Assembly (NCBI GenBank): GCA_002081555.1
Contig: MZNV01001684.1
Location: 62,001 to 126,000, forward strand
DNA: 64,000 nt
Source of the DNA: Protostelium mycophagum
Taxonomy: Eukaryota; Evosea; Variosea; Protosteliida; Protosteliaceae
Direction of reading: 5' to 3'
The notes below the pieces were generated by a model that worked only from the letters and a program-made list of their open reading frames with translations, made no database searches and was not told where the DNA came from. Of this stretch, positions 1-11,400 are shown one piece after another (position 1 is the stretch's first letter; every line of letters starts with the position of its first letter). The translations under genes and the position numbers were made by a program.

Positions 1-422
1 AAACGATCTTAACGGGCTTGTCTGTCACGAACCTCTCATGTTGATGGAATTTATGTACAACGAGATCATGTGGTTGTAATATATGCTCTAACACACCTTC
101 AGACTTACCATTGACTGTCAATCCTCCAATCTGTGCCCTCCTGATCTGTTAGAGTTGGATCAGATCAACTGAAGAGGAGAACCCACCCAGTTTTCCTTTG
201 GAATGGCAGGGAAATGTTTTAATTGTGCCTTTAAAACGGTGTCACCAAAATATCTCTCTTTGGCAAAGGTTGGAATCTCGACGTGATACGGATACACAAA
301 TCGACGACCTGGTAAACATTAAGAAAGTCGGCTTCTGATCGATATCCACCTCCTTTGAAGAAGTATCCAGGATTGACAGCAGCCGCCATCGCGAAATTGA
401 GATTGTGATTGTGACCATTCAC
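1..422 (-). CDS. RluA-family tRNA pseudouridine synthase (PUS9/RPUSD2-like), 5' part
   Basis: Family role: converts uridine to pseudouridine in tRNA (position 32 for yeast PUS9). Only the N-terminal part lies in the window; the 3' end is beyond base 1. Three exons can be read. The first starts at 422 or at the in-frame ATG near 389 (MAAAVNPGYFFKGG). The second reads RRFVYPYHVEIPTFAKERYF and continues to KENW. The third reads RRAQIGGLTVNG, then HDLVVHKFHQHERFVTDKP. The stretch FVYPY...TFAKERYFGD matches the conserved start of the PUS9/RPUSD2 group, and GGLTVNGK...LQPHDLVVH is the S4-like RNA-binding segment before the catalytic domain. The catalytic Asp is not in the window. Introns are about 40 nt. 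The family call rests on these two motifs. Confidence 0.72.
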
Positions 423-887
423 GTTCCGGATTCAGAGGAAGAGGATATTTTCAGCAATCCTCGAAAAATATATATTTTCAATATATTCTACAATTACCGT
501 GTACCTTCATTTATTTTGCGACCACGCGTGCGTGCATCATGCCTTCAGTTGCCACACTGAACTCCTATTCCAGCCGATGTTCACGTTGCAGTCCCTCTCC
601 TCAAGATTCCATACTCCTCCAAATCTCCTGTTGTGCAAGACTCATCAGTACAAAAACCCGAGCTCCTTCCAGAAACTATGGGGTGGGTGGGTGTCTCCTG
701 CAAAGAAATAAAAGGAATGACCATTACTCCTATTATCATATATTTATTTGTCGAATTGTATCACGGTCTACAACGAGGTAGACCGGAACAAATAAATAGA
801 TGTAAAGAATACATGAAATAATCACTGCTTGATGGCGAGAACACAATAAGAAGGTCCAAAAGTGAATTTATATATTTTATGTTCAGA
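423..887. other. Intergenic region between two minus-strand genes
   Basis: About 465 bases with no convincing coding exon. It should hold the 3' flank of the upstream PB1/UBA gene and the promoter of the pseudouridine synthase. The only structure seen is the nested inverted repeat at 741-798. Confidence 0.6.
741..798. repeat. Nested inverted repeat (hairpin) carrying the CTACAAC motif
   Basis: Inner arms CGGTCTAC (764-771) and GTAGACCG (778-785) pair perfectly around the 6-nt loop AACGAG. Outer arms TATTTATTTGT (741-751) and ACAAATAAATA (788-798) are also perfect complements. The right flank spacer is 2 nt and the left 12 nt, so a bulged cruciform would form. It lies about 90 bases beyond the stop of the PB1/UBA gene and could be a 3'-end or insulator structure. 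The loop and right arm include the CTACAACG word found in many introns here. Confidence 0.6.
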
Positions 888-2240
888 TTAGAGAGCCATC
901 TGTCTCTGTAGCAGGTCTGTCACCACTGCATCTAAATTCTTCTCTCCAAGGCTCCATTGAAACCTGAGCACCTTCTCGTTCAGTGAAGCATCCGTGAAGC
1001 CCATGTCAGCCAACTGATGTAAGAGGTCTTGCATCTCCGGGATGGCCTCTTGCTGTTGTGCCTGTTGGGTACTCTTCACTGGGTTGATGAGCGAGAGAAG
1101 GGAAGAGATGAGACCGGCATCAGAGGTCTTGGGGTTAGTGTTTTGGTTCTCTGGTGCGGAGGTTGCATCTACATATTCTTCATCAATCTCTTCCATCTCA
1201 ATGCCTGAATAACTCAATATACTCTCTATTTTGAGTAGAATGCAGCCACAAGGCAGTATCAGATATGATTTTGTGGCAGAATATATTTACATTGTATTTC
1301 CAGTGCATTCGTTTCTGCGACAGAGCCGCAGCTTTAAAACGGTGCCTGTTGCCTCCAAATATAAAATACAAAATTTGAATTCACTCTCACCTTGTGGGCT
1401 CTTCTCAACACGGGACTCAGGGCCTGGTTGCTGGTAGCAGATTTTTTCCTCTTCTATAGGTGCCTTCTCTTGTTTTTCCACCAGATCTGTGATCTGAGAA
1501 GCCATCTTCTTTGCATTGTCTATGATCAACTGCTCAAGGGCTTGGCCGTTTAGAACGGAGCGAACTCTGTGGGAAGACTCTTGGCAGTCCTTGATTGTGG
1601 CATGGGCTGCCTTCAATTCGCCTTGTAGTCTCTGCACAGCACTCTCGAGCTCTTTGATTCTGCACAAGGTGAATCAAGGATACGAGATTAAATCATCCTG
1701 TGGCGACAATTAATTCACCTCTCTCTTGCCTCCTTGAGCTGTAATTCAGTATGATCCGGTGCAGTCTGCACTTGAGATTGCACAACGGGGTTCACGATTG
1801 TCTGTGTCTGATGTTCTGTGGTCGATACTGTCGCTGTCTGGGAGCTGCTTGAGTCGACCCGTAAATCTTGGGTCTGTGTGATGTTATCAGAAGAATGGAC
1901 CTCTGTCTGTGTCATGATGGAGCCCTTGTGACATGGAGCGGCTTGCACCTTGCATGTTCAATGATGACCAAAAATTTGGTGTCAATTTCATTGAGACCAT
2001 AAGGGTGTTTACCTCGACTTGAAGAGAGATCACCTGATTGGAGTCTCCATTACAAAGGTTGGAAAGAACCTTTTGTTCCACATTGTTTCCAGATTGGTCG
2101 CGAAATACGATGGTTCTTGGGTCAATGTGGAAGAAATTGGCAGCGAAGGCCTTGATTGTTACCAGGTTGCAATCCATGCCGTGAGAGAGAGTGAACCTTC
2201 TGATCTCATTTTCGTAACGTAGTTTGAAGGAAGTCGTCAT
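888..2240 (-). CDS. PB1-UBA protein, p62/NBR1-like selective autophagy receptor candidate
   Basis: Four exons read in frame from the ATG at 2240. Exon 1 is a PB1-like domain (MTTSFKLRYENEIRRFTL, then FHIDPRTIVFRDQSG), with the basic/OPCA-like pattern of p62 and NBR1. Exon 2 is a Ser/Thr/Gln-rich linker. Exon 3 is a coiled coil (IKELESAVQRLQGELKAA). The last exon ends in a UBA domain (LLHQLADMGFTDASL...LDAVVTDLLQRQMAL), closest in pattern to NBR1-type UBA. PB1 mediates oligomerisation and UBA binds ubiquitin, so a cargo-receptor role is inferred. I see no ZZ zinc finger or FW domain and no clear LIR motif, so the protein is shorter than NBR1. Introns begin GTAAAC, GTGAAT and GTGAGA. It shares a 229-base divergent promoter with VPS13. 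Another PB1/UBA scaffold remains possible. Confidence 0.7.
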
Positions 2241-2469
2241 GTTTGAGTGGAGATTATGCGACGTTTTTTCTTTTCTGTATGGTCCTGACCCGCAGCCGAT
2301 GTTGTTGTGAGATTGAACTCATTCCATGAAATTTGGTCTCTCTTTGTGCTCGCCCCTTCTAATCTATTTTCTGCCCGGGCTGGGCGAGATGTTGAAATCG
2401 CAGAAACAAGAACAGAATGAAAACTGCCACAAGCCACACACGCTAACACATCACACGTCGACACCATAG
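2241..2469. promoter_or_regulatory. Divergent promoter of the PB1/UBA gene and VPS13
   Basis: 229 bases separate the two start codons. No TATA box is obvious. Its role is inferred only from the head-to-head arrangement. Confidence 0.5.
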
Positions 2470-5400
2470 ATGCTCGAATCCATCGTATCGAGTCTCTTGA
2501 CACGATATTTGGGTGAATATGTCACGGGCTTTGAGAAAGAACACCTCCAAGTCAGCCTTCTATCTGGCGAGGTTGTGTTAGAAAATTTACAATTAAAGAA
2601 GGAGGCTCTGGATCGCTTCGATTTACCTCTGACAGTCAAAGCTGGTGAGTATTTTGAACGAGATGATGAATGATGAATTTAAAAATGGAAGGATACTTGG
2701 GAAGATTGAGTCTGAATGTGCCATGGAGCAATTTGAAAAGCAAACCAGCTAGTGCTAAAATAGATCGTCTGTATCTCATAGCCGGGCCAAAGTCTGCCAG
2801 CGAGGTCGATATCATCTTTCAAACAAATGAGAAGTACGTCCCTCACAATCAGCAGTTTGATCTTGGTATCCACGAACAGAACAAATTGGCACAGAAGAAG
2901 AGAGCTCTAGACGATGCAGAGGCAGCTGCAATCGCCAAAGATGGTACGTCTGACTTTGTAGCAGAAAAATATTTTTGTGAAAGTATATAATCATTCAACT
3001 CCTTGTGTTGAAATTTAGACATTGTGGAGTGTCTCTGCCCTATCGTTCGAAATTTTTTAAAACAAATAAAACGGTCGAACATCACGCTAGTTACCGTACT
3101 TCTGCGCGGTACAATACCGTATCCTCTGATTTACAAGATTTCGTCCTCTTAAACGTCCCAGAACCAGAGAAGGAGAGTAAATCATCTGATGGGAACTGGC
3201 TGGGGCCCAAACTATTGACCCGCATGGTGGATAATCTGCAGATAGAGCTGAGTAACGTGCACATAAGATACGAGGATGACGTCACGGACCCGAAGGTTTG
3301 TTTTTTCATTTTTCAAGATGAAGAAGGTTGAATTAAACGAAAAAACCCTCGTTATCTACCGTGCTGCTGCGCGGTAAGATACCATATGGGGGATTTTAGA
3401 CCGTCAAAAATAAATAAAATTAAATAAATATTCAAAAATCTAATATTTGTGAAAAACTTGACTCTAAAAATAGAATCCTTTCGCGTTTGGAATTACATTA
3501 GAGAGCATATCTGGGAGATCAACGGATAAATTTTGGAATCCAAAATGGCTGGAAGACGTCACCATCATCCACAAGGTGACATCTGAAATTTGAATCAGAA
3601 AAAAAGGCGGGAAGATCGATATTGACGAGTGTAGTTGATCAGCTTGCGTAATTTATCTATATATTGGAATATGAATGAGCCTTTTGTGAAATTTTCAAAC
3701 GCGCAAGAGTTGGGAGAAGCACTCAAGAGACTGGTAAATTTTAATACACCAAATGAAAATATATTTGAAGAAATTTGGTTTCAATTCATTGAAAAGTTTT
3801 ATTTTAAAATCGATAAAAATATTTTCATTTTGAAACTATGATCTTGACAGTTGTAGATACCCACAAGCACAAACAAACCCGAACACAGCTACATCTTGAA
3901 ACCAGTTCTGGGAGATTTGAAGGTAGATTTGGCGGGAAATAACATCCAACTGACCCCTTTCAGTTGATCATCAACAAAAATACCGGAAATTTAGATGTCC
4001 CACAAATACAAGCCGACTTCAAATTTTCTGAGATCGGGCTTGCTTTCGAGCAGAAACAATACAGGAATTTAACCGATTTATTACACACGTTTTCACAGTA
4101 CCAAAAAGGCATCAAGGTATACTGAAATAGATTTTCAAAGTCAGATAAAATTATTTTCAAATAAAAATATTTTTTTATGAAAAAAAATTGAGAAATAACT
4201 CATGAATGATTAGTACCGAGCCACGAGGCCGAGGGTTCCAGTGAAGGGTAACGGGAAGATTTGGTTTCAATTCGCAGGTGAGTTTTTCAAGTTGAAAGTA
4301 TTGTTGTGGTTAAACTCCGTGTCTCACAATCGTGAAATGTCATCTCCAATCTGTTCTGAAGAACAGATCAATCCTGATCGCTTGACATGATGTCATGATG
4401 ACTGGTCATTTGGTTGCGAAATAACAAGTAGAGATTCACAGTTTGATTGAATTTCAAAACAGTGAATGCAGTGATCAGCAATTTGAGGGAAGAGAGGAAG
4501 AGCATCAGTTGGGACTCTATACAATTAATCAAGAGGCACCAAAAGGAGTATATAAATATACATAGACGTATCCGAAATAAGAGGCTGGTGAGTCATCATC
4601 ATCAGACATGTCATCTGATGTCATCATGACATCATGTCGATCATCAAACTGACAAGTTTGACAGGTCACAAGCGAAGAACAAATGAGATATGATATCATA
4701 GAAAAGATCATACCCCTAGACACCCTCATCTAGTGAGTCTCCATCCCATTTGTAGACGAGCATATTTCCGACTATCTCAGTTTCAGATCTTTGGCTTTGG
4801 CTTCCATCAAGAAAGATGTGGAAGACAACAAAAAGCAACAGAAGTTAAATCCACCGCCTCCTCCTTCTGGCGGTTTCCTCTCCCGAGTTTTCACAAAGAC
4901 AGCACAGGTACATATGTATCGTATGTTTTATTCATGCGTCAGTTATCCTCTTGTAAAGTGAGGATGGAGAATTATACTGCGATACATGTTTCTACAACAG
5001 TTTCAGCCATAACTCGGCCTAAATACAAATTTAACACTGTTCATTACAGTTTTTAACTCAGAAACATCCTTCACCTGCATAATACCGCATAAAATTCTAA
5101 GAAAATTGACTGAAAATTCAGGAAAACCCACTGTCAGCTCTTAATTTGTCGGAGAAAGACCTGGGACAACTCGCCAAAGAGGTTGATTACGACAACAAAA
5201 CTATCATGGTCAGCTCATCACATGTCCCCAGAGAGGTAGATACCCAAGACATTTCACCAAAACACTTCTGATATTTTTTTTCTATTGTGGGATTGTGCCG
5301 AAATAATAATCTATTTCTTCCCAAATGTTGTGTTGTAGATGAAAAATTCTGAGAAATTTCAGTACGTAAAGAATCGATTCGGGTTCTCAATGGATAGTGG

Positions 5401-8400
5401 GATTATTGAACTGAATGACGGTCCTCGGCCGATAGTGAAGGCAAATTTCCAGGATTTAAAATTCGGAGTTTATCTGCGGAAAGATTCTCTCACGGTGAGT
5501 GGCACGTTGTAGTTGGTCTGTCGACATCTTACACTTGAGCCCATAAAATTGATGCTAATATCGGATGTTGTGCCGAATAAAACTGTCCTTTGTGATTTGC
5601 CTTCTCCTGCTGCTTCGCAGCGGGTCAATTCATCGTTTCTAAAAATAGATTATTGATCACGTGACTAGTTCGAATTGGGGTTGGACGCCATCAGTGTACT
5701 TGATCAATACACTCCAAATACCAGATTTCCGCTCATCGTCAATCCATTAGGAAGTCCCGGGCACAAGACGGAGTTTCTACAACTGCGATACGACCGTAAC
5801 CCCATCAACCAGCAGGGGTTAGATTCTGCGGTTGCCGTGGATATGAAGGCGGTAGACCTCGTTGTAAACAGGGGGTTTATGGACAGGATAGGTGAGTGTT
5901 GTTATAAAATCATTTTATATCTGATGGCTGTGCAGCGTCTTTCTTCTCCCAGGCAAACCCCATCATGCTGCAAGACATGGAAATAGCCTTGTCCGAGAGG
6001 CTGAAGCAGATACAAAAACAGACCAGGGAACAACTGCTGCTCGCCTTAGAAGAAGAGAAATCCCTCGATATAAAGGTCAAAATCAAGGTGAAGAATTGTC
6101 AAAACCTCTTTAATATTTTGGTGTGAAGCGCCACAGCATCAGAGCTGTCATCTTTTCTGAATCTCTGACAAAATCACCAAAACGAGTTAAATTAAACTTT
6201 TGGAATACTAAATGTCATTAGGCACCAAATATTGTGATGCCGAAGGATTGTAGTTTGAATGAGACAGATTTGCTAATCTTAGATCTCGGATATTTGGAGA
6301 TAAAGAGTGACGAATCTAACTTTGTAAAGAAGACGGGATTTGCCAATAATACCGCCAAGGTGAAATTTCGTTGAAATTTCGGGTGATTGACAGAATGTAG
6401 ATGGAAGATTTTTACGATAAATTCGCCATCAAGATGACAGATCTGAGCGCGATGATGACACCCAGCAATGAGAACTGGAAATCCCCCACCGTGAGTCCTA
6501 TTTACATCATTGTAGACGAGTGATGACGTGTCATAGATTCAGAAGGAGCTGAAGCTACATTTATTGGAGAATTTCAGCATAGATCTGATATTGAAGAAGA
6601 GAAAGGTGGAGGATGACACACTCACCAAGATCTTGTAATTTTTTATAATTCTTTTCAAATATATCACAAATCAAATTATTTCACTTGACGCTCCAACATC
6701 TCGAATAAATCTTGACACCTGTCAGATTGGTGGGAAAGTTACCGGTATTGAACGTCAGATTCTCTTCGGAGCGTATCAAGTCGATCATGACTATACTGGA
6801 AAAGACCATCAATCCGACACAAGAGGACGGTAATTCGCTGAGGGACAGACTGAGGGCTTCTATGACAAAGAAGGGGGTCAGTACATTTATATTCTTGGTG
6901 GGTATGGTGGCAAAGCCCAATAATATACGGAGATGGAAGGCTTTACTTGGGCGTTGTTCTGTGTTGAATGATTGTTTTTCATATGAAAATGGCGAATTGA
7001 AATATGGATAGCCCAACATGATGTCAGTATCCACCTCTGATCTATTCTCTCAAACAAAGGTAAATATTGTCACACCATTTTAAACATTTTATTTTAACAC
7101 TCTGATGAATATATGTAGAATATCACTCCTCCTGTCTTAGAGCCACACGCAAAGAGTGCACCAGTAACCCCCATCACTTCCCCCATATTGTCACCTCTGC
7201 CACCGTAATATCTCTCATACTTTATCGTTGTAGATAGGTGATGTCACTGATACGAACAGTAAAACACCGCGGGAACAACAGCAACAGAAGCATGAAAATA
7301 AAAATCCGGCCAGCCGCTTCATGGAGATTGAGTTTTCAGTTCCACAAGCGTCCATTCAAATCGTCCAGACACTCAACAAATTCGAATCCAAGCCCATCAT
7401 CATGGTGAGATATCTCAACTGTCATCTGACATCTTGATACCGTCATGAAATTTCACTGAGATTTCCAGCTTTACGCCGGTGATGCGAACTTCCATTTCAC
7501 AAAGAGGACCTTTGACCTCGATTTTGTGATTGGATTGCACAGGTTGATCATTGAAGACCAAATGCAGAAGAACGGAGAAGAATATAAATATCTGGCATCT
7601 TCCCAGGGAAGTCTACAGATCCACAAACAGATCGATCCGATGGAGCCGATATCGGAGAGGGAGGGGACAGCCCTTGCCACAGTAAAATACGCAAAAGTTC
7701 AAAAGGTAGAATTTGAATTTTAAATACTTTGTTTCGCAGACAAGATCCATCTATGCTTTTGGTGATTTAGACAAGCTGCAACAAGAGTTAAAAAATGTGT
7801 TTTTTATAATTGAACCAAGATAATTCAAAAATGTCAAAAGAATTAATTGTACGATTGAAATGAATTCACAATATTTCAGCTGTCTCCCATCTACAAAGGT
7901 GTAGATCAAGTCTTATCCATGAAATTTAATACTTTGGGTATTATGTTGAATAGAGAAACACTGGTCATGCTTTTAGAAACCCTCAACGCGATATCCGCAT
8001 CAGAGTGAGTCTTTTGATGACGTCATCATCTCATGTGTACAGCCCCAACGTACCACCCAGTCCCAGGAGACGCAATTCTGGAGCAGATCTATCTAAATCT
8101 ACAGATCTTGGGAAATCTGCGGACCTTAGTAAATCAACAGATCTCGGAAAGCAGCTCACCATTGCAGACCTCGCACCTGTCACTTCCAAGATAAAAGTGA
8201 GCCATTTTTGTAATCTTCGGAAAAATTTAATTTCACAAAAAGTGGAAAAATCTTATTGAGGAATGATAAGATATCTCATGACGTTGTAGATCGATGCTGA
8301 GCTCCACGAGCTGTCTCTCACATTGAATAAAGACGGTCAGAGGGTGACACATTTCTCTATCGGGGATTCTTCCATGGAGATGGACTTCAGATCCAACGGG

Positions 8401-11400
8401 ACCATGCAGATCCACGTGAGATCTCATCTCACCTTTATTTCACTGAAATTTCCAGGGAATTCTGGGAACGTGTGACATGCTAGATCTGAAGGCGCTATGT
8501 TCAGAATATGACAGAGTGATAGATATCAAGGGAAAGCATATGGTGGAATTCACTTACGAATCATTTTCAAAGCAATACGACTACCCAGGCTACGACATGA
8601 GACTCTATATCCTTTTCCTAGATTTTCTACAATATTCCTCGAAATTTCCTTGACTTTTCTCACCTGCTAATCTGGAGTCCATCAGGTTCATCTACATACA
8701 GAGTCTGATCGCGGACTTGGGAAAATATTTCACGGAGTTCGGGGCAATGCGAAGAGCCTTGAAATCTGCAGGAAATAAAGCTCAAGAGAAAGTCACCGAA
8801 GTGGCGGAGACCATCGTCGAGGAGAAACAGAGTGAGACTTTGAGATGACGAATCATGTCAAATTGACACCTGTCAGAATTCAAATTCGACATATCGATGA
8901 CGAATCCGCATATTGTGGTGCCAAACGGTGCTGATAGCACTGAAGTATTGGTATTGGATCTGGGCAGAATAAATCTGCAAAATAGCTTTGAGGTGATTTA
9001 GTACATATTTGTAATGGATTTCTTAAAACGACTTTGCGGTTTTGCCGCGATAATAATGATAATATTTTCCGGCATTTTTTGGTAGTTTGCGGCTTTTGCA
9101 AATATACTTTGCTCAAACATAATATGCACAACCATGAATTGCCGCAACAATTGCAAGAAGATTATGTTTATTTTTTATTGACTGGTTGTAGAATGTGGGA
9201 GTAGATATGATGGACAGAATGACATTCGCTATTGCTGAGGCAAACGCCGCGGACAGTATCTTCAACCGAAAGGGGGACTTGGACCTCAGTCACAAGATTC
9301 TAAACAATGTCGACATGAACATACATGTCGACAGAATGGTTAATGTGAACAGAGAGTTGCATTCCGATGTGCCAGACACCAAGGTGATCAGAGTGATCAG
9401 ATTCGAAATCTAACGGAAATTTCAGGTAGAGATGGAGCTGTCAAAGATCGGATTGGTGTTATCGGAACAGCAACTGTCTTTATTGACTGGTATCTGGAAT
9501 AATAATTTATCCGCAAAAAAAGACAAGAACGTGAGCAAGCCAGGTAGTTGTAGTCAGTGATTCTTCTCTGAAATGTGCAGTCAACTCAAGAGCTCCATCA
9601 AGATGGGAAGCCAAATCGGATCCTCGGCTGAAATTAGCTTTCTTCGGAAAACTGAGCCAGATTTCACTGTTATTCGTGGAGCCTGACGCGACAGAAGTCG
9701 TCGGGATTTATGTGAATCAATTGGAAGCCGATATGAAACAGTTTGATGATGAGCGATTAGAGGTGATCTCATCCCATCATTCTTTCTTTGGTTTGAATAG
9801 CATATTTGATTCAACAATTTATGTGATGAGGACCACATATTCTGCTCAGCAGTTACAGACCTAAAAAAACACCTGCAGCAGCTGCATAGGCGTAACATGT
9901 GCAGTATTGTATTATCATAATGGCTTTGTGAGCTTCACTGTGATATCATATAAGAGGAAGGACCATCTGACTCGTTGTAGTTGAACCTGGTGACAGAATC
10001 ATTGGTCATGACCGACCTCAGAAAAGACAGCAATAACCAATTCAAAGTAAGATATCTCAACATACCCATATGACATAAGATGACGTCATATCAGGACATC
10101 ATATCCCCCTCCCTATTGACAAACAGGGAGGGTAAACAGATGGTACTGCGATATGATAGGGATGGAAATTCCAATCAAAACATATTGATGACCCTGGATC
10201 ACCCCAGATTCATTGTGGCGGCAGAAGCTGTCAAATCCATCACTGTGAGTCGTTATTTACATCGTTGTAGATGGGTTGTTGGCCGTATAGATGCTAAATT
10301 CTGGTATTGTGATTTATTTCTGGTGCTTTGCGCTGCATCGCGAAAAGCAAAAAAGGCCAAATGATGCATAAAACTCCATCCATAAAATTACATCTTTTGA
10401 CATAGAAAGTCCTTCTTGCTTCCCGCTTTCAAAAGAGCCGCTTCACCCAACAAGATGGACCCACCCGCAGTCCCTTTCAGGGGTGAACTCTCACGCATTT
10501 CTACATATGCAGGATCTCCCTCCGTTGTACAACACCAACTACAACGCTCTGGAAGCGCGGGAAATTCGCCCGTGGTGAGATCACCCGTTGTAGAGGCTCG
10601 TCAAGATTCCAATATGGAAAAGAAAAAATCCACACTCACTTACGAATTGAAACTCCGAAACCCCGAGATCGTCTTCATCGAATCTGCAGACAAGGTACAT
10701 TTCCTCGAAATTTCGATCTCATTGACTCGTTGTAGATAGAGTCTAAAGCGGTGGTGATCAAAGCGAATATTGAATATAAATACGAAGCGAAATCCTCATA
10801 TCTACCGATAGAAAACACCACCACGATGTCTTATAAAGCTGTAGGCCTTCAGATCATCAGATGCATACTCGTGGACGAAGTGAGTATCTCCATCTACAAC
10901 CAGAAATTTCTGAGAAGAGTCAGGAGAATACGTCAAGATCGATCCTGGAGCCTTTCAATTTATCCGGATCTTACGAGACAAAACACAAGAGTGTCGGTGG
11001 AACACTTGATATAGAGCCAGTACGCATCATGTGCTCCTACCACGTGAGTTTTCCACGAGATTTCAGTGAGTTTTCTCATGATTTCAGGACATCAAGTTCT
11101 TAAACGCGTTGTACCACAAGACGATGTCCTCGTTCAAAAGTGCGGACCCCGTTGTAGATGACGAAGAAGACGATGAAGCCCCAAAAATATCACGACCCGT
11201 GACTACAACGCACCAGAAATTGATATTCATGGAGAAGCCACAAGAGGCAGAGAAGACAAGATATTATGATGTCGCATCAAGCCCTGCAGTATCCAGAAGA
11301 GAGTACATCCCCCAACACGTCAGCCTACAAATTTTCACAGAGATTTCACGATATATGACTTCCCGCCAAAATACTGACCGGTTGTAGATGACTATCAATT

